From contig NZ_AOIQ01000017.1 in NCBI RefSeq assembly GCF_000337515.1, positions 1 through 64,000 of the forward strand: 64,000 nt of DNA, read 5' to 3'. The stretch is from Halovivax asiaticus JCM 14624. GTDB taxonomy: Archaea; Halobacteriota; Halobacteria; Halobacteriales; Natrialbaceae. The notes beneath the pieces were generated by a model. That model did no database searches and was not told the DNA's origin. It was given only the letters and a program-made list of their open reading frames with translations. The position numbers and the translations under genes were made by a program. Position 1 is the first letter of the stretch. Each line of letters opens with the position of its first letter. Shown here one piece after another: positions 1 to 7,779 of the stretch.

Positions 1-588
1 GAGATGGACGAGCGATACACGCTCCCGCTGGATTCCGCCCAGAGTCTCGTCTCGAGCGCGGCGGACGTCGGGGCCGACCTCTTCTTCGCGAACGGCTTCT
101 TCGGCGACGGCGTCTCGACGATCCAGGCGATCCACGACACCGGCTACGAGCCCAAAGCCGTCCTGCAGGGGATCGGCTCGCTCACGCCGGCCTGGGAGGA
201 CGAACTCGGCGATCTCGGGGACTACGTCGTCTCCGGCACGTCGATGCACCCGGATCTGCCCTTCGAGGGCATCGACCGACTCAACGAAATCGCCCAGGAG
301 GAGTACGACCGCGATACGACGTCCGAGTACTTCCTCTTCGGCTACTCCTGGATGCAGACCCTCCAGCAAGGGATCGAGGGCGCCGGTGAACTCGACAATG
401 CGGCGATCCGCGACTGGCTCAAGAGCAATACCGTCGAGACGGTCGGCGGCGAGTACTCCTTCGACGACCGCGGGCTCCCGGACCCGATCGAGTACGCCAC
501 CCAGGTCAGAGACGGGGTCGCGAAACTCGTCGCGCCCGACGACGTGGCGACGCACGACGTCGTCTATCCCTACTACGAGCAGTTCTAA
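1..588 (+). CDS. ABC transporter substrate-binding protein, C-terminal part (partial)
   Basis: The reading frame is open from the first base, so the gene starts before the window. The visible 195 residues have the look of the C-terminal lobe of a type I periplasmic binding protein of the branched-chain amino acid/amide family (LivJ/LivK): alternating alpha/beta segments and a closing stretch (GGEYSFDDRGLPDP) resembling the FD..G motif of this family. It would capture the ligand outside the membrane and hand it to the permeases encoded next. The stop lies 2 bases before the first permease start, so it is the first visible gene of a five-gene transporter operon. The ligand cannot be read from the sequence. 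Confidence 0.85.
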   Translation, partial: EMDERYTLPLDSAQSLVSSAADVGADLFFANGFFGDGVSTIQAIHDTGYEPKAVLQGIGSLTPAWEDELGDLGDYVVSGTSMHPDLPFEGIDRLNEIAQEEYDRDTTSEYFLFGYSWMQTLQQGIEGAGELDNAAIRDWLKSNTVETVGGEYSFDDRGLPDPIEYATQVRDGVAKLVAPDDVATHDVVYPYYEQF

Positions 589-590
589 CG

Positions 591-1454
591 ATGGCCGTCA
601 TCGAAGCCATCGTCCTCGGCACCCTGCTCGGGCTGGTTTACGCGACGCTGAGCGTCGGCTTCAGCCTCACCTGGGGGACCCTCGACGTCATCCACGTTTC
701 CCACGGCGCGTTCGTCATCTTCGGGGCGTATCTCGGCTACACCGCCCACGCGAGCTACGGCATCGACCCCGTTCTCGCACTCGTCGCGATCGTGCCGCTG
801 TTCTTCGTGATCGGCGTCGCACTCTACGAGTTGCTCTTCCGACCGCTGGCCGACCGGGCCCGCGAGGTGGCGTTCGCCTCGATGGTGCTCTCGTTCGGCC
901 TGGCGATCGCCGTCGAGAACCTGCTCGTCGTCCAGTTCAGCGCCGACCCGCGTGTGCTCCAGACCGGCTACACCAGAGACGTCGTGAACGTCCTCGGCGT
1001 CCCGGTGACGACCGGACGGCTCGTCGGGGCCGGCCTCGCGCTACTCACGCTCGTTATCGTGTTCGTCTTCCTCAAATACACGTATACGGGGCGGGCGGTC
1101 CTCGCGGTCGCACAGAACGCCGAGGGGGCGGCCCTCTCGGGAATCGACGAGCGCCGGGTGAGTGCGATCACGTTCGGTCTCGGACTCGCGACGGCGGCGA
1201 TCGCCGGCGTCGCGACCGCGATGTTCTGGTCGTTCACCCCTAGCGAGCACCTCCACTGGATGGTGTTCGTCTTCATCGTCACCATCCTCGGCGGCGTCGG
1301 GAGCGTCGTCGGCGCCGGTGTCGCCGGACTGCTCACGGGCCTGGTGTACGAACTGAGCGCGCTCGTCGTCCCGTTCGCCTGGGTCGACTTCGTCCTCTTC
1401 GTCTTGCTCGTCTGCCTGCTCGTCGTCAAACCGGAGGGACTCTTCCAGCAATGA
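591..1454 (+). CDS. livH: Branched-chain amino acid-type ABC transporter permease, LivH family
   Basis: A 287-residue, very hydrophobic protein with about eight predicted membrane segments. The N-terminal region (LGLVYATLSVGFSLTWGTLDVIHVSHGAF) matches the LivH signature of a first helix followed by the conserved N/H-x-S/A-H-G loop. The late segment (GGVGSVVGAGVAGLLTG) is the usual glycine-rich LivH/LivM feature. It forms one half of the membrane channel together with the next gene. The end overlaps the next start by 4 bases (ATGA), which indicates translational coupling. Substrate specificity is not evident. Confidence 0.92.
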   Translation: MAVIEAIVLGTLLGLVYATLSVGFSLTWGTLDVIHVSHGAFVIFGAYLGYTAHASYGIDPVLALVAIVPLFFVIGVALYELLFRPLADRAREVAFASMVLSFGLAIAVENLLVVQFSADPRVLQTGYTRDVVNVLGVPVTTGRLVGAGLALLTLVIVFVFLKYTYTGRAVLAVAQNAEGAALSGIDERRVSAITFGLGLATAAIAGVATAMFWSFTPSEHLHWMVFVFIVTILGGVGSVVGAGVAGLLTGLVYELSALVVPFAWVDFVLFVLLVCLLVVKPEGLFQQ

Positions 1455-2434
1455 TACGAGACAGACTCGACTCGTCGGATCGACTCGCGATCGTTGTCGT
1501 CGGGGTGCTGGCGCTCGTGCCTGCCCTGACGATGGACCAGTACGTCCTCTCGTTCCTGATGTTACTGGTCATGTACGCCTCGCTGGCCGTCGGCTGGAAC
1601 GTGCTGGGCGGCTACGCCGGCTACGAGAGCTTCGGCCACGTCGCGTTCCTCGGCGTCGGCGGCTACACGTCCGTCTGGCTGTTCGTCGAGTACGGTCTCG
1701 AACCCTACCTCACCGCGCCGATCGGCGCGGCCGTCGCCGGTTTCGTCGCGCTCGTGGTCGGCTATCCGGCCCTGCGGCTGAAAGGGCCGTACTTCGCACT
1801 GGTAACGCTCGTCATCGCGCTCGGCATTCAGGCGTTGGTGACCAACCTGCCCGGACTCGACGCCTCGCAGGGGATCTTTCTCCCGGCGGCGCTCGACGAT
1901 CCAGCCCACAGCCAGGCGCTGCTGTATCTGCTCATGGTCGGCGTCCTCGGCGTGACGATCCTCGCGGCGCGACTCGTCGAACGCTCGAAGTACGGGATCG
2001 GCCTCTACGCCATCAGGGAAGACGAAGCGGTCGCCAGCACGCAGGGGATCGACACGACCCGGCTGAAAGTGGGTGCGTTCGTCCTCTCGGCGGCGCTTGC
2101 CGGCCTCGCCGGCGGCATCTACGCCTGGTACCTCGGCTACGTCACGCCGACGCCGATGTTCGACGTCCGGGTCTCGATCCTGGTCGTCCTCATGGCGCTG
2201 CTCGGCGGGACCGGCAACTGGATCGGCCCCTTCGTTGGGGCGGCGGCGCTCCGCGTCGTCGACGAGATCCTCGTCCTGCAGTTCGGCGGCCAGGTCGCCC
2301 AGATCATGTACGGACTCGTCCTCGTCGGGGTCATTCTCTACCTGCCCCACGGCGTGGTCCCGTGGCTCCGTCGCCACGCCCGGAGCCGATTGCCGGACAG
2401 ACTCGGCGGCGCGACGCCGGGAGGTGATCGGTGA
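1451..2434 (+). CDS. livM: Branched-chain amino acid-type ABC transporter permease, LivM family
   Basis: A 327-residue membrane protein with about ten hydrophobic segments. The stretch LNVLGGYAGYESFGHVAFLGVGGY-like (near residues 48-72) is typical of LivM (G-Y-x-G-x-x-S-x-G-x-x-A-F-x-G-x-G-A-Y). The region AIREDEAVASTQGID (about residues 188-202) is the cytoplasmic EAA-like loop that contacts the ATPases. It pairs with LivH to form the translocation pathway. Its start overlaps livH by 4 bases and its stop overlaps the livG ATG, so all five transporter genes are probably one transcript. Confidence 0.93.
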   Translation: MIRDRLDSSDRLAIVVVGVLALVPALTMDQYVLSFLMLLVMYASLAVGWNVLGGYAGYESFGHVAFLGVGGYTSVWLFVEYGLEPYLTAPIGAAVAGFVALVVGYPALRLKGPYFALVTLVIALGIQALVTNLPGLDASQGIFLPAALDDPAHSQALLYLLMVGVLGVTILAARLVERSKYGIGLYAIREDEAVASTQGIDTTRLKVGAFVLSAALAGLAGGIYAWYLGYVTPTPMFDVRVSILVVLMALLGGTGNWIGPFVGAAALRVVDEILVLQFGGQVAQIMYGLVLVGVILYLPHGVVPWLRRHARSRLPDRLGGATPGGDR

Positions 2435-3237
2435 TGACCCTCCTCGAACTGCGCGATATCGAGAAATCCTTCGGCGGCCTCCGGGTCCTCGAAGGCGTCT
2501 CGATGACCGTCGAGGAGGGCTCGATCCAGGGCCTCATCGGCCCGAACGGGGCCGGCAAGACGACGCTGTTCAACCTTGTCTCCGGTCTCCTCCGTGCCGA
2601 TACCGGGACTATCGTCTTCGACGGCACCGACATCACCGATCGCGCGCCGAAGCATATCGCCCGCGACGGCGTCGGGCGCACCTTCCAGCTCACCCGGCCG
2701 TACCCTGGCATGACGACGCAGGACAACCTCTTGCCCGGCCTCGTCTACGCCGGCGGCTACGATCGAGTGAGCACGGCCCGCTCGCGAGCGCTGGAACTGC
2801 TCGACCTCGTGGATCTCGTCGACCTGGCGCACGAGGAGAGTCGCGACCTGACGATGTCCGAGCAGAAGCGACTCGAGATCGCCCGCGCGCTCGCCACGGA
2901 GCCGAAACTCCTCCTATTGGACGAGGTCTTCGCCGGCCTCAGCCACGAGGACGTGGCGCGCCAGATCGAACTGATCGAGGGAATCAGGGCGGAGCTCGAC
3001 GTGACGATCCTGCTGATCGAACACGTCATGGAGGCGACGATGACGGTCTGTGACCGCGTCGGCGTGCTCGCGAACGGCACCATCATCGCCGAAGACGTGC
3101 CGGACGAGATCGTTCACGACGAGCAGGTGATCGACGTCTACCTCGGTTCCGGCCGCGGCGAGGCAGGGACCGGGCCGGACAGTGACGCCACGCCCGACGA
3201 AGACGTGCCCGAAACCGGAGGTGGTCTCGATGGGTGA
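2434..3237 (+). CDS. livG: ABC transporter ATP-binding protein, LivG family
   Basis: A 267-residue ATPase for the LIV-type importer. Walker A is GPNGAGKTT at residues 36-44 and Walker B is LLLLDE at about 157-162, followed by the LivG-type loop VFAGL and a switch histidine in LIEHVME. The signature motif is unusual: where LivG proteins normally have L-S-Y-G-Q-Q or L-S-G-G-Q, this one reads LTMSEQ (about 138-143), lacking the glycine that contacts ATP in the partner subunit. The C-terminal 25 residues are a loose acidic tail. An upstream in-frame GTG at 2431 is possible, but the ATG at 2434 overlaps the livM stop in the usual ATGA manner. Confidence 0.9.
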   Translation: MTLLELRDIEKSFGGLRVLEGVSMTVEEGSIQGLIGPNGAGKTTLFNLVSGLLRADTGTIVFDGTDITDRAPKHIARDGVGRTFQLTRPYPGMTTQDNLLPGLVYAGGYDRVSTARSRALELLDLVDLVDLAHEESRDLTMSEQKRLEIARALATEPKLLLLDEVFAGLSHEDVARQIELIEGIRAELDVTILLIEHVMEATMTVCDRVGVLANGTIIAEDVPDEIVHDEQVIDVYLGSGRGEAGTGPDSDATPDEDVPETGGGLDG

Positions 3238-3961
3238 GACGACCGCTCGCGAACCGTTGCTCGCCGTCGAGGGCGTCGACTTCTCGTACGGCCGAGCGCG
3301 CGTTCTCAGAGATGTCTCGCTCTCGGTCGAACCCGGCGAACTCGTCGCGCTGCTGGGCTCGAACGGGGCCGGCAAGACGACGCTGCTCGAGAACGTCTCC
3401 GGGTTGTCGACGCCCGACTCGGGGGCGATCCGGTTCGACGGGGAAGACGTGACCGCCCTCGCGGCGAACGCGACCTGGAAACGCGGCCTCGTCCACGTCC
3501 CCGAGGATCGCAAGCTGTTCCCGGAGATGACCATCGCCGAGACGTTCGCGATCGCGACGCCGCGCGGCCTCGACGAGGAAACCGTTTCGGGCCTGCGCGA
3601 GCGCGTGTTCGAGATCTTCCCGGATCTGGAATCGCGCCTCGACCAGCGCGTCGGGACGATGTCCGGCGGCCAACAGCAGATGGTCTCGATGAGCCGGGGC
3701 CTGATGAGCGACCCCGACATGTTGCTCTTAGACGAGCCGACGCTCGGCCTCGCCCCGGACCTCGCGGCCGACATCCTCGACGCGATCGGCCGGATCAACG
3801 AGGCGGGCACGACGGTGTTGCTGGTCTCCCAGCAGGCGCTCTCCGCGCTCGACATCGCCGATCGCGCCTACGTCCTCGACAACGGCGAGGTAACCCTCTC
3901 CGGCCCAGCGACGGAGCTGAAACGGAGCGACGAGGTGCGTGAAGCATACCTCGGGATGTGA
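3230..3961 (+). CDS. livF: ABC transporter ATP-binding protein, LivF family
   Basis: A 243-residue ATPase with Walker A GSNGAGKTT (residues 43-51), an intact signature MSGGQQQ (about 144-150) and Walker B MLLLDEP followed by LGLAP, the LivF hallmark. It would form a heterodimer with the LivG-type subunit. Because LivG here has a degenerate signature, one of the two composite ATP sites may be catalytically weak. I place the start at the ATG at 3230, overlapping the end of livG by 8 bases, rather than at upstream in-frame codons whose translation (Pro/Lys-rich) does not look like family sequence. Confidence 0.93.
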   Translation: MGETTAREPLLAVEGVDFSYGRARVLRDVSLSVEPGELVALLGSNGAGKTTLLENVSGLSTPDSGAIRFDGEDVTALAANATWKRGLVHVPEDRKLFPEMTIAETFAIATPRGLDEETVSGLRERVFEIFPDLESRLDQRVGTMSGGQQQMVSMSRGLMSDPDMLLLDEPTLGLAPDLAADILDAIGRINEAGTTVLLVSQQALSALDIADRAYVLDNGEVTLSGPATELKRSDEVREAYLGM

Positions 3962-4091
3962 GGCTCCGGCTGGGCACCCGAGCCGGGCGGACACCCCACA
4001 CTACACACGGCGCGGACGGTACCCACTACCACACGATGCGACTCGACCACACACGAACGACCACCCGACGACACACGACTATACGACACGC

Positions 4092-4892
4092 ATGTTCGAC
4101 CCGACACAGTACGACCCGATCGACCTGAGTATCGGCCTGGAAGCGGACGTCGAGAGCGAGCCCTGGCCGCCCGATATCGAGTACTTCGATCACGAGGCGG
4201 GCGCCTCCCTGCTCGCGGAGAATCTCCGTGATGGGGGCTACGACGTCTACGCCGAGGACTTCCCCGACGGGATGGGACTCGGCTGGGAGCAGGTGAGCGC
4301 GATCACCCACACCGGGACCCACATGGACGCGCCGGCCCACTACGGCCCGACCGTCGACGGCGAGCCGGCGCGAACGATCGACGAGGTCCCGCTCGAGTGG
4401 GCACGCGGCCTGGCCGTCGTCCTCGACTTCACCTGGAAGGACGCCGGCACGGAGATCACACCCGCCGAGATCGACGAGCAACTCGACGCCATCGACCACG
4501 ACCTCTCGCCGGGCGAGATCGTTCTGCTCGAAACCGGCGCCGACGAGCACTGGGGGACGCCGGCGTACCTGACCGACTTCCCCGGGATGAGCGCTGCCGC
4601 GACGAAACATCTCGTCGAGCAGGGTGTCCGCGTCATCGGCACCGACGCCTACGGCTTCGACAAGCCGTTCACCGAGATGGGTGCTCGCTACGCCGAGGCC
4701 GAAGACGACGCCGAACTCTGGCCGGCCCACTTCGCGGGCCGCGACGTCGAGTACTGCCAGATCGAGAAGATGGCCAATCTCGACGCGCTTCCACGCCGGA
4801 CCGAGATCCCGCTCGTCACGGCCCCTATCAAGATCGAGAACGCGAGCGGCGGCTGGGTCCGTCCGGTCGCCTTCGTCGACGGCGACGACTGA
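4092..4892 (+). CDS. Cyclase-family metal-dependent hydrolase (kynurenine formamidase-like)
   Basis: A 266-residue protein of the cyclase family (Pfam Cyclase, PF04199). It has the opening D-L-S motif (DLSIGLEAD) and the metal-binding signature HTGTHMDAPAH (about residues 72-82), which binds Zn or Mn in arylformamidases and isatin hydrolases. The region EIVLLETGADEHW..PAYLTDFPG (about 139-165) is the conserved second half. These enzymes hydrolyse N-formylkynurenine, isatin or other cyclic or acyl amides. Position directly after a LIV-type importer and before a BKACE enzyme suggests it degrades the imported compound. Which amide is used cannot be told. The ATG at 4092 gives a start close to the family N-terminus. 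Confidence 0.85.
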   Translation: MFDPTQYDPIDLSIGLEADVESEPWPPDIEYFDHEAGASLLAENLRDGGYDVYAEDFPDGMGLGWEQVSAITHTGTHMDAPAHYGPTVDGEPARTIDEVPLEWARGLAVVLDFTWKDAGTEITPAEIDEQLDAIDHDLSPGEIVLLETGADEHWGTPAYLTDFPGMSAAATKHLVEQGVRVIGTDAYGFDKPFTEMGARYAEAEDDAELWPAHFAGRDVEYCQIEKMANLDALPRRTEIPLVTAPIKIENASGGWVRPVAFVDGDD

Positions 4893-4967
4893 TCGACGCG
4901 ATCGGTCGGTGTATCGATCGCGCTGTCCAGCCATCCGACCACCCACCACGACCCGACTCCACATCAC

Positions 4968-5903
4968 ATGAAACACCACGACGACGTCATCATCACGGCT
5001 GCACTGACCGGGGCGATCCACGTCCCGACGATGTCTCCGAACTTGCCGGTCACGCCGGCGGAAATCATCGAAGACGGCATCGCCGCCGCCGAGGCCGGCG
5101 CGAGCATCATCCACGTCCACGCCCGAGATCCCGAGTCGGGCGAACCGTCGAGCGACCCCGCGCTCTTTCGCGAGATCGCGAGCGGAATCCGCGCCGAGAC
5201 GGACGCGATCGTCCAGCCGACGACCGGCGGGTCGGCGGCGATGTCCGTCGAGGAACGGATCGCGACCGTGCCCGAACTCGAGCCGGAGACCGCCTCCTGT
5301 AACATGGGCTCGATGAACTTCGGGATGTACCCACTCCTGAACGCCTACGACGAGTTCGATCGCGACTGGGAACCCGACTACTTAGACGACAGCCGCGACT
5401 TCATCTTCCGGAACACGTTCGGCGACATCGAATCCCTCCTCGAAACCTTCGACGAGTGCGGAACCAAACCGGAACTCGAGTGTTACGACGTCGGGCACCT
5501 CTACACGGCCAAGCACTTCCTCGACCGCGGCCTGCTAGAGCCGCCGCTTCGTATCCAGTTCGTCATGGGCATCCACGGCGGGATCGGTGCCGATCCCGAG
5601 CAACTGACCCACATGTACCGAACCGCGGAGAAACTCTTTGGCGACCAGTACTCCTTCTCGGTTATCGGCGCCGGCCGCCAAGAGTTCCCCCTCGGCGTGC
5701 AGGGCGTCTCGATGGGCGGGCACGTTCGCGTCGGCCTGGAGGACAACCTCTATCGCGGCCGCGGCGAACTGGCCGCGAGCAACGCCGACCTCGTCGAGAA
5801 GATGGTCGAACTGACGAAGTCGGTGGCCGGGCGGGAGATTGCGACGCCCGAGCAAACCCGCGAGTTCCTCGGCCTGAAAGGCCAGGACGCGGTGAACTTC
5901 TAG
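4968..5903 (+). CDS. Beta-keto acid cleavage enzyme (BKACE / DUF849 family)
   Basis: A 311-residue TIM-barrel protein of the BKACE family, whose founding member Kce cleaves 3-keto-5-aminohexanoate with acetyl-CoA in lysine fermentation. Visible signatures are the opening VIITAALTGA, the substrate and Zn motif IHVHARDPESG (about residues 44-54) and the MGIHGGIG loop (about 197-204). The reaction is acetyl-CoA-dependent cleavage of a beta-keto acid to acetoacetate and a new CoA ester; the exact keto acid varies between subfamilies. It lies 75 bases after the cyclase gene on the same strand, so it probably belongs to the same pathway. No CoA-transferase or dehydrogenase partner is in view. Confidence 0.88.
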   Translation: MKHHDDVIITAALTGAIHVPTMSPNLPVTPAEIIEDGIAAAEAGASIIHVHARDPESGEPSSDPALFREIASGIRAETDAIVQPTTGGSAAMSVEERIATVPELEPETASCNMGSMNFGMYPLLNAYDEFDRDWEPDYLDDSRDFIFRNTFGDIESLLETFDECGTKPELECYDVGHLYTAKHFLDRGLLEPPLRIQFVMGIHGGIGADPEQLTHMYRTAEKLFGDQYSFSVIGAGRQEFPLGVQGVSMGGHVRVGLEDNLYRGRGELAASNADLVEKMVELTKSVAGREIATPEQTREFLGLKGQDAVNF

Positions 5904-6062
5904 CCGACGAACGGCCGCTCGATTTGGGACGCAATTCGCTACAGCACCCTCCCTTCCCGTCTCGGCGTTCAGTCCGGTCAACTGAGACCTCGACTCGACG
6001 CGCTCACCGGTCGGAATCGCCGCCGGGCGTCGTTCACGCCGGCAACCGGATCCGAACTGTCG

Positions 6063-6320
6063 TCACTCCTCGCTACTGAGGTCGGCGTCGACGCGAACTT
6101 CCGAATCGGTCACCGTCTCGATGTTCTCGCTCGGAATCTCGATATCGTCCTCGCCCGCGTCGCCGCGGCCGAGGCTCTGTATCCACGCGTTCGTGAGGCT
6201 CGGCTCCGGATCGACGTAGGCGACCTGCTCGACCGGATCGACCGCCGTGACGATGCCGATCTGCTCTCCACGGACGTCCATCAGGAACTTACCTTCGTCT
6301 TCTGTTGAAAGTACTGTCAT
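6063..6320 (-). CDS. PRC-barrel domain protein
   Basis: A single-domain, 85-residue acidic protein. The central MDVRGEQIGIVTAVDPVEQVAYVDPEP fits the PRC-barrel pattern (a short beta-barrel known from photosynthetic reaction centre subunit H and RimM), and haloarchaea encode many stand-alone copies of unknown role. The first residues MTVLSTEDEGKFLM are consistent with a natural start. It is transcribed toward the BKACE gene. A perfect 30-base palindrome lies about 165 bases upstream of its start. Confidence 0.75.
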   Translation of the reverse strand: MTVLSTEDEGKFLMDVRGEQIGIVTAVDPVEQVAYVDPEPSLTNAWIQSLGRGDAGEDDIEIPSENIETVTDSEVRVDADLSSEE

Positions 6321-6706
6321 TGCGTACTGAATATATGCCCGTGCCGAGAAGAAGCTGTTGGTCGACTTACGAGAATGCGCCGGCGTGGCGATGGATATCG
6401 AGGTCGGCGTTTCGATCGAGTGCCATTAGTTGACTACCACTCACAGCATGTCTCGTGTTCTCGGAACTCGTCGGCGTGGGCCGATTATGAACGCGATAAT
6501 ATTATCGCGTTCATACATGACTTTGCGCGTCCATCCGTGGCTGCCGACGACTCCTCATACCGCTCTTTCCCCACGTTCGACGGCCAAACTGGCTGTTTGT
6601 CTGGCTGTGACGTGAGTTCGGTCGTCACGAAACCCGCCAATCGACTCCGCCGGTCTGGCAGTTCACCGCCGACGCCGCGACATCGGTTGCCGGTCAGAAG
6701 ACCGTT
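6321..6706. other. Intergenic region with a long palindrome, no gene
   Basis: A 386-base stretch between the PRC-barrel gene and the end of the sulfurtransferase gene. Open frames in it are short and do not read like haloarchaeal protein. Its notable content is the 30-base palindrome at 6486-6515. The base composition around the palindrome is more A+T-rich than the flanking genes. Confidence 0.6.
6486..6515. promoter_or_regulatory. Perfect 30-base palindrome, probable operator or cruciform
   Basis: The left half TATGAACGCGATAAT is followed immediately by its exact reverse complement, giving a perfect inverted repeat with no loop. The symmetry with no spacer fits a binding site for a dimeric winged-helix regulator better than a terminator, which would need a loop and a T-run. 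It lies upstream of the minus-strand PRC-barrel gene. The cognate protein is unknown. Confidence 0.6.
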
Positions 6707-7573
6707 TCACTCCGCCGCGCCCGTCTCGATCGGTGCGTTTACCAGATTCCCCCACTCGGTCCACGACCCGTCGTAGTTCATGGTGTCCTCGTAGCCAAGC
6801 AGTTCGTGCAGAGCGAACCAGGCAACCGAGGCGCGTTCGCCGATGCGACAGTAGGTGATCGTCGTCTCGTCGCCGGTGATCCCGGCCTCGGCGTAGAGCG
6901 ATTCGAGTTCATCGCGGCTCCTGAACAGCCCCTCGTCGTCCGTGACGTCCGTCCAGGAGACGTTTTCGGCGCCCGGAATGTGTCCACCGCGGCGGGCGGT
7001 CTCGGTCATGTCCGGCGGCGCGATGAGTTCGCCGCTGTACTCTTTGGGCGAGCGAACGTCGACGAACGAACAGTCGCGATCGAGTCCGAGTTCGACATCC
7101 TCGCGGTAGGCACGGATCGTCTCTCGAGGCCCGCCGATGTCGTACTCGACGGGGGTGTAGTCGGGGACCTCGTCGGTGACAGGGTAGTCCTTCGTCTGCC
7201 AGTACTCGCGGCCGCCGTCCAGCAGGCGGACGTCGTCGTGGCCCTGATATTTCAGCTGCCAGTAGGCGTAGGCGGCGAACCAGTTGGCATCGTCGCCGTA
7301 GAGGACGATCGTCGAATCGTCGCTGATCCCGTGGTCACCGAGCATCGTCGCCAGTTCGTCCGGGTCGCGAAGGTCGCGTCGCGTCTGGTCGCGCAGCTGT
7401 GTCCGCCAGTTGAACCCGACCGCACCGGGAACGTGTCCCTCCTCGTAGGCGTCCGTGTCGACGTCGACTTCGACGAGCCGGAGGGCGGGGTCGTCCCGTT
7501 GCACCTCGTCGAGGCGGGTTTCGAGCCAGTCGGGTGAAACGAGTACGTCGGTCGGGTGAGCTGTCCGGCACAT
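6707..7573 (-). CDS. Tandem-rhodanese sulfurtransferase
   Basis: A 288-residue protein with two rhodanese domains, the layout of thiosulfate or 3-mercaptopyruvate sulfurtransferases. The N-terminal domain (VSPDWLETRL to about residue 140) has no active cysteine. The C-terminal domain has FVDVRSPKEYSGE and the active-site loop TYCRIGERAS near residue 240, with Cys as the persulfide carrier. The CRxGxRA loop resembles thiosulfate sulfurtransferases. A TATA-like element sits about 25 bases upstream of the ATG, implying a leaderless mRNA. It is divergent from the nitric oxide reductase gene. Confidence 0.9.
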   Translation of the reverse strand: MCRTAHPTDVLVSPDWLETRLDEVQRDDPALRLVEVDVDTDAYEEGHVPGAVGFNWRTQLRDQTRRDLRDPDELATMLGDHGISDDSTIVLYGDDANWFAAYAYWQLKYQGHDDVRLLDGGREYWQTKDYPVTDEVPDYTPVEYDIGGPRETIRAYREDVELGLDRDCSFVDVRSPKEYSGELIAPPDMTETARRGGHIPGAENVSWTDVTDDEGLFRSRDELESLYAEAGITGDETTITYCRIGERASVAWFALHELLGYEDTMNYDGSWTEWGNLVNAPIETGAAE

Positions 7574-7593
7574 ATTCCCTCTGTCGAACGCAC

Positions 7594-7604
7594 TGTATAA
7601 ATAC
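7594..7604 (-). promoter_or_regulatory. TATA box of the sulfurtransferase gene
   Basis: On the minus strand this reads AGTATTTATAC, centred about 25 bases before the ATG at 7573. In haloarchaea that spacing places the transcription start at or next to the start codon. Confidence 0.5.
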
Positions 7605-7744
7605 TATTTCCACGTATTCACTCAGCGAAAACACCTTGCGGTAATCCAGTTCGTTCGCCGACAACGGTAGATCGAGTGGTCCTCCTCTTGTTTGTTTTTT
7701 GCGGCCGACAGGACTCGAGACGTGTTCTCCCGAATACCTTCTCC

Positions 7745-7756
7745 CATACATAAAAG
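7745..7756 (+). promoter_or_regulatory. TATA box of the nitric oxide reductase gene
   Basis: CATACATAAAAG is centred about 29 bases before the ATG at 7780, consistent with a leaderless or nearly leaderless norB transcript. Confidence 0.5.
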
Positions 7757-7779
7757 TGCCTCTGGTATAATCATCGGCT

